The notes below the pieces were generated by a model, which saw only the letters and a program-made list of their open reading frames with translations, was not told where the DNA came from and did no database searches. Made by a program: the position numbers and the translations under genes. A stretch of 64,000 nt of DNA, taken from positions 69,501 to 133,500 of the forward strand of contig CM049319.1 in NCBI GenBank assembly GCA_026874595.1, written 5' to 3'. Below are positions 10,590 through 20,782 of the stretch, in pieces. The DNA is from Sipunculus nudus (lineage: Eukaryota; Annelida; Sipuncula; Golfingiida; Sipunculidae). How positions within the stretch are numbered: the first letter of the stretch is position 1; each line of letters begins with the position of its first letter.

Positions 10590-10740
10590 TAGGAAGTAAT
10601 AGAAAGTTGCCTTTTGTTTCTATTTCTATTACTATTACAGCTTAAATTTTTTAGTCTATTACCATTACTATTACTATTACATTGAAAAAGCTGTAATAGT
10701 CTATTACTATTACTTATTACTATAATCCCATGTCTGTGCA
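10590..10740. repeat. ATTACT-type simple repeat
   Basis: Interrupted runs of CTATTACTATTA and its variants, about 150 bp. It separates the unassigned interior from the RT remnant of element 2. Confidence 0.7.
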
Positions 10741-10809
10741 CTTTCAACATGAAAGTCTTATTAAAATCATGCAAATGAAAGATAGGTAGATTATCTAAAC
10801 AATTTTAAG

Positions 10810-11600
10810 TTGGATAAAAGCTTTCTCCTGTGCTTCCTCCCATTTTACTTTATTTGCTAGTTAGAACTGTCAAAGGTAATGCTATATCTGCATAGTTTGG
10901 TATGAAATCCATATAGAACCCTGTGAGACCAAAGAATGATCGGACTTGTTCTCTGTCTAAGGCCTTGCGGAATTAGCTAATTTCTTCTTCAGGGTGGGAT
11001 ATTTCCGCACTTCGCCTGCTCCTACCTGGTGACCTAGAAATTCTAGTGACTTGTATCCCAGTAAGCACTTTGAAGGACGTGCTGCTAGGTTTGCTCTACG
11101 CAAGCTATCCAGCACCTGTTTTTTGGTCGATACGTGCCCTTCCTATGTTACATTATGTATCAGTATGTCGTCAATACAATTGACAACATTTGGTATTCCT
11201 GCCAGAACATTTCTCATCATTTTGTTATTAAGCCTAATGGCATAAAGCGGAAGTGAAATTTCCCTTCTGATGTGAAAAAAGCGGGTTTTCTTTGTCATTT
11301 TTTTCCAGTTTGCCAGTACCCTTTGGTAAGATCAATCTTTGAGAAATATTTCCCGGATCTTATAGAAGCATATATTTCTTGAGAGTTTGGTATTTGTTCA
11401 GGATCAAAAACAGTGAATTTGTTTAACTTCCTAACGTCAATACAAAATCGATCACTGCCGGCTGGCTTCTTTACAATCACAATAGGGTGGCCATAATGGG
11501 AGTTTGATCTCTCTATAATCCAAATTTTTACCATATTATCCGTGACCTTACTGGTTCATCTGTTTTCAATAAGATTTTACATTTCCAAACTGATGTTTAC
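10810..11600 (-). pseudogene. element 2 reverse transcriptase remnant
   Basis: On the minus strand 11534-11295 reads IIERSNSHYGHPIVIVKKP, then DRFCIDVRKLNKFTVFDPEQ and YFSKIDLTKGYWQ, which are finger and palm motifs with the first catalytic Asp in KIDL. After frame changes, VNCIDDILIH at about 11150-11180 is the YxDD box in the form CIDD (Asp codons at 11167-11172). Then follow LDSLRRANLAARPSKCLLGY (thumb) and, near 10830, KVKWEEAQEKAF, which leads toward RNase H. RNase H itself is missing. Several frameshifts and stops make the copy inactive. Confidence 0.8.
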
Positions 11601-12050
11601 TTTGGTACATCTGTGAAAGATGTTTCACCTCATCTTTATGAACCGTTTCTAATTCTGGATTTATGTTCACATGTTCTATATATTCTTTTATTTTCACAGA
11701 TGGTGTGCATACGAGGCTGTCCTCACTGATCTGATCTCTATCACAGTCTAACCATAGTATGCTATTGTCTAGTTCGGGTTTCTCTATCACCTCGAAGCAT
11801 CCTGCTAACAGATTATCTGGTTTCTCACGTCCAAAGTGACGTTTCAATAGGTTTATGTGAAACAACCTATGTGACCCGTTGATATCAATTACATAGTTAA
11901 TTGTTTTCATGTTTGATACCTATCCCTGTAAAAGGACCCTTCAACTGGATGAGGAGTTTGTTTGATTCTCTTGGTAATAACACATACCCCTATCTTTAGT
12001 TTATGAGGTGTTGTTTTCAGATCATAGTATCGTTTGTAAGTTGTTGCAAT
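11566..12050 (-). pseudogene. element 2 integrase C-terminus and linker
   Basis: The minus strand near 12045-11840 reads TTYKRYYDLKTTPHKLKIG, then, in the ORF at 11910-11566, INYVIDINGSHRLFHINLLK. This is the integrase C-terminal pattern (YYDxK...FxxGdxVLV...GPF...YxVDxnGxxxxFHxNLLK). After it come about 60 charged residues ending NINPELETVHKDEVKHL, which lead directly into RT. The integrase zinc finger and DDE core are deleted (only short fragments near 12170). The order is again integrase before RT. Confidence 0.7.
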
Positions 12051-12289
12051 GTTTTAGAATCTTACTTATCCCATTATACTTATCTGTATCTTGCTCAGTG
12101 TATTATTAATTCCAAGATGTTCTTGAAACCCAAATCTTTCGATCAAATTTTCTTCTGCAAATGTTTCAAACTATCATTATTTTGTTGTTCTTTAGATAAC
12201 TCTACTGGTTATACTGAAGGTACTGATGGTAACAGATTCAACTGTTTTAGAACACTTCTACCTTTCGGATTGTGATATGGTTTGTACTG

Positions 12290-12700
12290 CCATGACTTGC
12301 TCTACTCTATCATTATCATCCCTGACTGCTGTAATTGATGCGTCTTCAATTGCTGGTACCAGTTGCCAATTTAAGTTAAAATCATGCGGATCTCTAGCTC
12401 CTTACACATTGCCTATCACTACTTCACATAATGAGTTTGGAAGATTAAAGCTTCCACCTGTTGTGACATGTATGGTGAGTCGATATTGATATTGTCAACA
12501 GGAAATACTATTACTGTGCCATCAATGAGAACCACTGATTGAACCCTGTCAATCCTTTGATCTGCTTTTACAAGGTCTGATCTGATTGCACAAGTACTAC
12601 ATCTGGAATCTTTCGGTACTGATACTGGGGTATTATCTTGCATAATTCTCCCAGACACTATTGGCATGTTTTTTAAACATAGCCCCTACTTCCTCATTAG
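12290..12700 (-). pseudogene. element 2 retropepsin remnant
   Basis: 12667-12419 on the minus strand reads CSTCAIRSDLVKADQRIDRV, then VVLIDGTVIVFPVDNINIDS, followed by YMSQQVEALIF. After a frameshift comes VVIGNV and GARDPHDFNLNWQLVPAIED. The order DGT, IDSPY, VxAL, IGN, GAR is that of gypsy proteases. The active-site Asp-Thr/Ser-Gly is changed to Asp-Ser-Arg, so the enzyme would be dead. Confidence 0.65.
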
Positions 12701-12829
12701 CCATTCCAAGTTTACGCATTTGTTCATCTACTCTCTTTTTAACATCGGCTTCCTGTTCACAAGTGTTCAGAGGATCCCGTGCTTTTTCTAAACCGGTTGC
12801 TCTTTTATATGGATTTATATGATGTTCTC

Positions 12830-13996
12830 TGAGTCACCATGCCCTGAGCTGCCCGTCTTTTTAACTGAGGACAATCACGCCTATAATGATTTACTGCACA
12901 CACCTAACATGATATCTTTCCTGGTTTTCTCATCTCTCTTACTATCGGCCCTTTCTCCTCCCGCTGGAAATCTACGCCTGGCCCTGTACTTTTACTTGGC
13001 TCTGGAGTCTGGTTTTTGTGGTACCTAGACTCTACGTCCACCTCTATCTGATCCCCTAAGAAGAAAATGAATTCAATCCGTGGGCTTGTACATATGTTTT
13101 CGCTCATTTGGTAATCCGTATGAGAGTAGCACTTTCTCTTTCCTTGATATATACCAACAATTCTCTGTCACAACAGTTCTTGAATTATTCACATAGAGTT
13201 AAATCTCTAAAACTCTCATAGGAAATCTCTATCTTTGATCAGTCTATTCATCTATCGAAATAATTTTTGAGTGTGACCACAGAAGGATCGGGGGTTTCCC
13301 CTTTCTCTGGTTTACAAGTTCTACATTTTTTTCGAAATCCTTTCCGTGTCGGTCTTAACTTGTGCATAAGCACTTCCTTTACTTTAGTTTATGACATCGT
13401 ATCAGTTATACTCATTCGATATATGGCTTCTAAAGCCATGCCACCATACATGAGACAGCTTAAGAATGTTGCCCATATCATTGTTGGCCATTCTATACTT
13501 AAAGCAATGCTTTCAAAATGTTTGATAAAGCATCGAAGTTTTCCTTCTCCACATCAAATTAAGGTAAAGAAACAGGAGAGACTCCCATCGGAAAATTTTG
13601 AGAAATAGAAGTCTCAGTTGCACTAGCATTACTTAGATTTAACTCGTGTTCCTTTTCTAACTTTAACCTTTCTAGTTCATAGTGTTTTTCGGCCTCAGCG
13701 TCTTGAGCTCTTCTAATTGCCTCTGCCCCATGAGCTTGTCTAATTGCCTCTGCCCCATGAGCTTGTCTAATTGCCTCTGCCTTCTGAGCTTGAGCTTGTC
13801 TAATAGCCTCTGCCTCCTGAGCTTTCCTTTCTTTCTCAAGTATTTTTCTAGCTGCTTCTGCTTCAGCTTTGGCAGCTTGAGCCTCAACATTAGAATCAGC
13901 GATAGCACCGTCTATGAAAGCTATCAAATCAGCTTCCTTCAACCCAATCTCTTTCCTAAGGTCAGCGGTATTTCCTCTAATGGATATCACATCCAT
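12830..13996 (-). pseudogene. element 2 gag remnant
   Basis: The N-terminus (13996-13559) starts MDVISIRGNTADLRKEIGLK and forms a long Ala/Glu/Arg coiled coil containing three to four tandem copies of AEAIRQAHG. After frameshifts the capsid region shows MALEAIYRMSITDT near 13440. At 12912-12871 a broken zinc knuckle reads Cys-stop-Val-Cys-AVN-His-YRRD-Cys, one residue short of the usual C-x2-C-x4-H-x4-C. It would have made the RNA-packaging particle protein. The copy is broken. Confidence 0.65.
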
Positions 13997-15256
13997 TTTG
14001 TTCTGGCTCGAACAACTACATGGTGTAAATAGAACTAAGACTTGCGACTAGTATCTATCTTGACACAGTCGGCAACAACCTAACCCTGCACGATAATGCA
14101 CGGGAATTGAAATACATATATACCATTCCAAATCCAACTTCACCACAAGAATTGTTATTTATGCTATCTTTTATAGAATCACTCAGTTTGTCCAACAAAC
14201 TAACGTGTTCTCTCACAACCTCTTTGGCTAACAGCGAGGCACCCACGTTTCTACGTGAACGTTTTACCCGTATGAGTCTACTAACTACTACTTCATGTTC
14301 GTACACATTAGAAGCAATTATGATTCCACACGTAGACCTAGCTTTAATCAAAATGTGAGCTTTAATGGTCTCACCGACGCAACCACACTGTACGTCTCCG
14401 TGTGATCCTAATTAACGCAGTATCTATCCCTGCCACTGGACTCACACAAAACAATAACCTATTCAATGATTCATAAACTTACTGTGTGACCCTGGTTTAC
14501 GCAGCATTTATCGCTGCCACCGGCCTCACACATAATTAACCGTAAACAACAGTTTCAAAAACCTATCGTGTGACACTGATTATCGTAGTATCAATTACTA
14601 CCACCGGCCTCACAAATAATCAAATGTGAAGACCAAGTATACAGTTTATAATAAAAAGGTATAAACACCTTTATCGCAAATTGCCATATAGCCCTATAAC
14701 GCCAATATAGCTATAAGCTATGTCCATACCTGGTTTTCATTACAACTATCAGAAGGGGTATTATCAATATGGATTTATTATAGACTGCCAGCTGCCTATT
14801 GAAGGGAATTTACACAGTTAAGAGAAAAGAATGTCCTACCTAGCCCATTGTACCTTAGCCTTGTACAGCCTAGAACAACCAAACGCCTCAGGATGAGACT
14901 TCCAGTTTCCGGCCAGTCACTGCTCAAGGTCAGATTACCCAAGACCTTCCTCCACAGCTGTGAAAGCCTCTAGCTACCACCACTACAAGAAAGACTGACT
15001 TATTATACAGCTGTACTCAGCAAATTGCTCTAAAAGTATTAAGAAATAGTATTATGAAAATACCTATTACAAGTTAATGCAATTACATAAATGAAGCAAA
15101 TTACATCTTTAAAATTACATCTTTACACCATTCGAGTCATTCATTTAATATATGAACAGTATTTCATATATTAAGAGTAAATTATGCCAATACTTATTTC
15201 CCAAGTTACCGAATTAATAGATGTCGGCTGGACCTCTAGAAATTGTCCAGGGAAAA
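13997..15256 (-). other. element 2 leader between 5' LTR and gag
   Basis: No coding. It holds the 86-bp tandem repeat described next. Sequence next to the LTR on the minus strand reads TTTTCCCTGGACAATTTC. TGGACAATTTC could be a primer binding site, but no tRNA match was identified. Confidence 0.5.
14398..14640. repeat. ~86-bp tandem repeat, 3 copies
   Basis: Copies begin at about 14400 (GTGTGATCC), 14485 (GTGTGACCC) and 14571 (GTGTGACAC). Each contains a TATC/TTATC block and CTGCCACCGGCCTCACAC-like text. GTGTGA and TCACAC bracket each unit as a short inverted pair. Confidence 0.75.
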
Positions 15257-15368
15257 TGAGCACGAACGACTTGTTGAAAATATAAAAGTTAAATAATTAA
15301 ACAATTTCAGTGATACACAATGCACATATGTTTCAAATGGCCGTATATACGTGTCCAGGTGCACCGAG

Positions 15369-15421
<53 letters not shown>

Positions 15422-16115
15422 TATATATAAAACAAAGTCTTCTGAATATTTCTGAATCCTGGTTAGGCTGTCTTTAGTGTTACACTTGAAGTTTCCTTAA
15501 GCGAGTGTCAGTGTCTAGGCCCAGACGACAAACACCTCTCCATGATACCGTCAGTGATCGTACCTCACACTCATCGATCGGACCATAATAACTTCAGTGA
15601 TCGGGCCTCACACTCATATAATGGGTACAAAGGCGAACCCCTGTAGACAAACATTATATCAATTTGCTAGTGAGGTAGTTAAATATCTATACATATTGTA
15701 TTAGCAATTCATTGGTTTATCGTTGGGCATTACATACGTCGTTCCAATAATTTATGCTTATATAATGAGTATATCGTAAGTTAACTTGTCCTGAACGATC
15801 ATAACAACATATACACGATAGTCGTGGTTTCTGTCAGATACTCACCTTAACAGTCACACTCAATTTTGGCTTCTGCTTAAACAAACATTATTTATTCTCT
15901 TAATAGTCATATTTCATGTGCTAAGGACTTATCATTTACACATTTACATGTCATATATCTAAAACAGGCTAACTGTACTCTGATAATCATAATTTCTATT
16001 TAAAACAAAGTTGTACATAACTTCTGATCAGGTTATTAGAATTACACATGAGAGACTACTGAGACAATTTCTCGACATAGTGTTCTGTGTAGCTCTGATC
16101 TAAAGGCTAGCAACA
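15257..16115 (-). repeat. 5' LTR of element 2
   Basis: It pairs with 6615-7414. It is longer because of a (TA)n run at 15371-15414 and about 50 bp of unmatched DNA before it. It begins TGAGCACG and ends CTAGCAACA on the plus strand. Confidence 0.85.
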
Positions 16116-16230
16116 TCCTTTTTTTAACTCATTTAAATATATATTATTGTTTTGTTAACACAGCGCTTACTTTTTTGGAGTGTACGTATGTACGTGTTCA
16201 GCCAGTTTGTTTGATTCTTAAAAGAACCTG
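16116..16230 (+). repeat. element 1-like leader fragment to the right of element 2
   Basis: It matches 3010-3115 (TATATATTATTGTTTTGTTA, TGTACGTATnTACGTGTTCA, CAGCCAGTTTGTTTGATTCT) and then diverges. This suggests that element 2 sits inside a copy of element 1 sequence. Confidence 0.65.
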
Positions 16231-16926
16231 AATGTCCATATCTTTTTCGGTGGGACAAATATAAATTACAGCATATGCTTAATCGTTATTTTACTATGAC
16301 ATAAGAATCATATTTGACGTACATGGTTTTACCCCATATATATATAGTTACATAGAACAAAAAATTTATTTATATATCGTTATTATTACATAATGCTCTT
16401 TTTTTTAATTTTGGAAATTGCAAATAATGGTTAAATGAAATTCGAAGTAAACTGGGAATTATAACATGATCTAGAGACATTTAGAAATAATCAAGACGCC
16501 CCGTGACATTGAGAGAAAGTGATAATTGTCCAAATGTCCACCAGACGTCGCTTCTCTCCGCTCAGTGGTCAGAAGGTGAAGATCGGCAATGTGAAAATAA
16601 CAAGAAACTTCGAATTTTCTCATTCGCAGGATTCAACCAGTAATTTTAATCTTTTCTAGGTAAAGACATTCTTCGCAATTCTTCGTTTCACTACTGATAA
16701 ACTTTTCCTTAATAATTCACAGAAATAGAAGTTTAGTGATGTATCGAAGAATGGGATGCTTCAACTAACAAGGTGCCAGAGCCACACGCATATAGGCCGG
16801 GTGGCGTCTCCTAGCGCCGATTCGTTTACGCCATCTTGTAACAGAAATGTCAATTTTTCGCGTCTCTGTTTCAAATATAAAATTCTAGACTTAAAAGTTC
16901 TTGCAGTACTTGCATATGTCTATATT

Positions 16927-16957
<31 letters not shown>

Positions 16958-17059
16958 CTGTGTCTGTGTCTGTGTGTAAGTACGCCTGACATTATGAAAC
17001 AGCGATTTTTTTAAAGTTCTCTGTCGAACTGGCAGAACTTAATAAAAATAATAATATTA

Positions 17060-17110
<51 letters not shown>

Positions 17111-18040
17111 CAGTTGGCACATCATGACTGTTCTAAGCACCGTTTTGTTTATGTATTTCGGTCGTGTGTATGTCATACATGCTGAACAAGATTAAAGTAA
17201 ATTTGTAATTTATAGGACGTCGACTGTTAAACATTGATTACTGACATCATTTAACACATTTGTTTTCATTAAAGTGTCTGATTTAGGGGTAAAATGTTAA
17301 CATCCCCAACAAGACAAACCCACTCGTTTTTATTTAGCTTAAGTCATAATTAATTACGAATCATAGACTCGAGACCCACCTGCTTCGGGCTCAGATAAAA
17401 TTTCTCCGCCAGAGCAATAATTACGATAACTATGTACCGTGTATAACTGAACTCCACTCGTGGTCGTGTCGGAGGTGGGTAAGTGTTTAGAATAACACTC
17501 TTGAGTCGAGCTACAGAAACATTACGGTGAACTCTGAACAGGGATTCATCCTGATGCCTTATTGACAGGACATAAATTAGTATAATAAGCCCCCTGCATA
17601 AACACCTGAACTCCAGGAGGTTTAATAATAAATACATATCATTATTTTACCATGGCTATTTAAATTCCAATTCAAAAGTACCAAAAAACTGGTCATAAAC
17701 TCTTCTTTACGAAAAGCAATTCCCATAAAATTCCATTGACATTGACACTAACAAAACGACAAATAAATCTATAGCCGACTAACCAACTCTGTTGAGAAAA
17801 TGACTGGAAAACCGTGTACTGTGGTGCAGCTGCATGTACTTGATAGACCTCAGATAAACAATCCAATAGTCGGCGACCAGACCAGCTTCTTTATAAGAGA
17901 GAACATTATGTTAACACGGCCAAAGGTACACAACATATTACGTTGGTATTTCAGGTATTTTGATGAAAAAGTACAGTTGTAATATCACCTTAAAGAGTCT
18001 GATTCAATCATGCTTAGATTTAGGCTGTATTCAACCACAA
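16231..18040. other. AT-rich DNA with TA/TG and ATT microsatellites
   Basis: (TA)n followed by (TG)n lies at about 16926-16975 and (ATT)n at about 17056-17110. An open 60-codon frame at 17800-17982 (MTGKPCTVVQLHVLDR) has no recognised motif and no splice context. Nothing else is supported. Confidence 0.5.
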
Positions 18041-18046
18041 CGCACA

Positions 18047-18048
18047 CA

Positions 18049-18081
<33 letters not shown>

Positions 18082-18136
18082 CACAGAAAAAAAAACACTA
18101 TAAATTCCAACAGTCTTTTTCAGGTGAATGCAGTTG

Positions 18137-18172
<36 letters not shown>
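18047..18172. repeat. paired TA tracts around a short inverted repeat
   Basis: (TA)n tracts at about 18051-18080 and 18141-18170 flank ATTCCAAC ... GTTGGAAT, an 8-bp inverted repeat around a roughly 21-nt loop. Confidence 0.6.
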
Positions 18173-20560
18173 AATACATGTTTATATATAAATGTATAAT
18201 CAAGCAATATTCAGGTTATAGTGTTGCAGTATTTGTGTCAATTTCAATATTGTTATTTATCAGTAACAATTCAAGGAAAGACCATTTGATGTTTATTTTT
18301 TTGTTTCCTCAAATGAAAACAATTTGCACTTCCTAAATACTTAATGTCAGCATATAAATCATACTGATCTTTTTAGCAAGCCTTCAAGTAATTTTGCGTT
18401 GAGCTGTGACGATCGATATGGAAAATGAATACACAGAAAAGTAATCAGCAGGGAACCGATCTTTCTGTGTATTCAATTTCAATTCTAAATAAAATGAACC
18501 AGCATGGTTTTTCATACATCTCTCTCTCTCTCTCTCTTGAAATATATATATATATATACGGAGACAGAGAAAGCAAGGAGGAAAGAGAGATAGATACCGC
18601 ATGTACAACACATACGTATGTGTACGTGTGTTACAACGGTTATACGTCCAAAAAGATTTTGATGAAATATAAAACGCATGAATTCATGGTTACATATTAC
18701 ACCCAAACGCCTAACAGGCATCAAATATATATCATTTGAAATGAAATATGAAAACTTCTTAGATCAAGGGCCACGCAGTCCCAGACTCTGTTATCAAGAC
18801 AATCGTTATTTTCCCTTTATGTCTCTTATCAAGAATATGTTGAATGTGATTCAACAAACAATTATTTTGATCGTTTATCAGGTAAGTTGTAGTACACAAC
18901 ACTACATTACACAAAATGTATTTGTTCTTGGAAATATAATAAGTACTCTGATATCAAGAACAACAATAATTTCACTCTAGTAAACACGACATATAATGGT
19001 ATAATGATCACATTAATAAATTTATTTCCCCTCCTTTCTTCTTCACCGAACCACTACTGGTGTTTACAAAATGCAGGTAAAATTTTAAAATTTCTGAGGA
19101 TAAAAAGTAATCCAGTCTGATGTAAAGCCTATTTGCTCTTCGCCATGTAACATTTTTTTACTCGTCAATTGTCTTTCAAAGTTTACTGTTTTATACATTT
19201 CTTTAATGATACATTGATCTGTTGATTTACCTGTTGATCCTTTGTCGTCCATTTCATTAAGTAGCGTATTCCAGTTTTCACCCTCATTAATGCTGTATTC
19301 ATTTTTTTTCAAACTGTTCAATAAAATCAAGGTTTGAAGAAAAGAACGAAACCTGGTTGTATGCATTCAAAGAGTATGTATTCACAATATAGAATACAGA
19401 ACTCTTGTTTGTAACCTCTGTCCGGGCAACTATATAGCCTCTATATCTATCAATGAAATTTCAAATTTACACTTTAACATATTATTTCCTCCACGTGGAT
19501 GGTATGAGTAACGACTGGCTATATCTGGTTTCTAAGTCTCCACCGATTCTCCTCTGATTTTCTTGTTATTGTCCTTCTTTATAGAAGTAACTATCAGCCT
19601 TTCCCGAGATCGTTACTATATCACTTTCAAATTACAATCTTTAGAAGCCATATAACTAAAAACTGACAAATGACGTATCTAATATGTATATGGATAAAAT
19701 AAATCCTACTCTGTCCAATCTCAACGTCAGGTCATTCCATCCTGAAGTGTCTGTCCATTCACTAACTGCCAGAAAGTGTCGACTGGTGTGGCTAATTCAC
19801 CTTGCATCAAGTCCAGATTCAGTACTTAACTTAAAATAAACTGAAATTAAAATTTAGCTCAAGAAACACCATTGAAACTGGTTCCTAATAACTTTTCTTA
19901 AAATAAAAGATAAATATTTGTAGAAATGTTTGAATATAAGGGGTATATAGAAAAATGTTACCCCAACTGTTGATTAAACTCCAATGCCTGTAAGTATCTC
20001 CCCTAAGATAAATCGACACCACAGCCTATTTCTGTCTTATTATATTTGGGGACAAATTTATAATGTATACACATTTTTTATCAGATAATATTGTAGGGAA
20101 AAAGAAGGGAATCGCGTCGGACTATAATTTACCGAGCGTGACTCGGCGTTTAATGTTGGGGCTCCTCCAGCAACGAAAAGCCTGGAAAGGGGGTAACTAT
20201 GTGAAAAGAAGTGGTCTGGAACGGGTAAACTAAGAAATAAAGTAACCATGTTAAAATCATGCATGGTTGATTTTCGATGTAATATAATATATTTGATATG
20301 ACCGGATGAGGTCTACAAGGCAGCAAAAATAAGGGGTGGGGGAGGGATAAAGGGGAGGAGGCATGTGCCCTCTGTGTCTTCAAACTGGTCCTTACATAAC
20401 ACTGTACTGTTTATATTCGTCAAAAAATTGCATTACTGTTAGATAAATCATACAAATCATACGATTATAAGTACTTGCTAAAAACAGGTTTGTCCACATA
20501 ATGCATGTACAGTGAAACATGTCTAATAAAGCTACCGTGGGACTGATCAAAAATAATTCT
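18173..20560. other. AT-rich DNA, no supported gene
   Basis: Short CT and TA runs at 18518-18560. One minus-strand ORF at 19366-19085 (93 codons, begins MHTTRFRSFLQTLILL) has no recognised domain or splice sites. Nothing else is identifiable. Confidence 0.45.
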
Positions 20561-20564
20561 TTAT

Positions 20565-20782
20565 TCAGAGATGGTCTTATTAGACAGGTCGTTTATAAAT
20601 TGAGTGCTTTCGGTTCATTCAAGGGTTGTCTTAATAGACAGGTTGTCTTATTAGACAAACGATCTTATTAGACAGATGGTCTTATTAGACAGATGGTCTT
20701 ATTAGACAGATGGTCTTAATAGACAGGTAGTCTTATTAGACAGATGGTCTTAATAGACAGGTAGTCTTATTAGACAGATGAT
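20565..20782. repeat. 17-bp minisatellite, ~9 core copies
   Basis: The unit ATGGTCTTATTAGACAG (with TTAATAGACAGGT variants) repeats from about 20622 to 20780, with an isolated copy at 20570. Just upstream, GAAACATGTCTAATAAAGC is a related inverted form. Confidence 0.8.

Larger units (their letters stand above)
7415..10800. other. element 2 interior lacking RNase H; unassigned DNA
   Basis: RNase H should follow RT on the minus strand, but homology stops near 10810. The next 3.4 kb to the LTR holds no recognised domain. It contains a (TA)n run at 7724-7768, a GC-richer part at 8800-9360, palindromic sites (listed separately), one 100-codon minus-strand ORF and an ATTACT simple repeat. It may be a further insertion that replaced the end of pol. 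I could not define its ends. Confidence 0.4.
6615..16115 (-). mobile_element. element 2: LTR retrotransposon, Gmr1-like order, inserted beside element 1
   Basis: Direct repeats of 800 bp (6615-7414) and 859 bp (15257-16115) both start TGAGCACGAAC and end GGCTAGCAACA, so each is a TG...CA LTR. On the minus strand a polypurine tract AAAAAAGGG abuts the 3' LTR at 7415-7423. Coding remnants run on the minus strand from about 13996 to 10810 in the order gag, protease, integrase C-terminus, RT. No clean target-site duplication is seen (CGGAA before 6615, TCCTT after 16115), so one side was probably altered after insertion. Element 2 adjoins LTR sequence of element 1 on the left and leader-like sequence of element 1 on the right. 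Confidence 0.85.

Noticed and set aside
14055-14358. Overlapping 98- and 83-codon frames on opposite strands
   Set aside because: They lie in the non-coding leader of element 2 next to the 86-bp repeat, with no motif on either strand.
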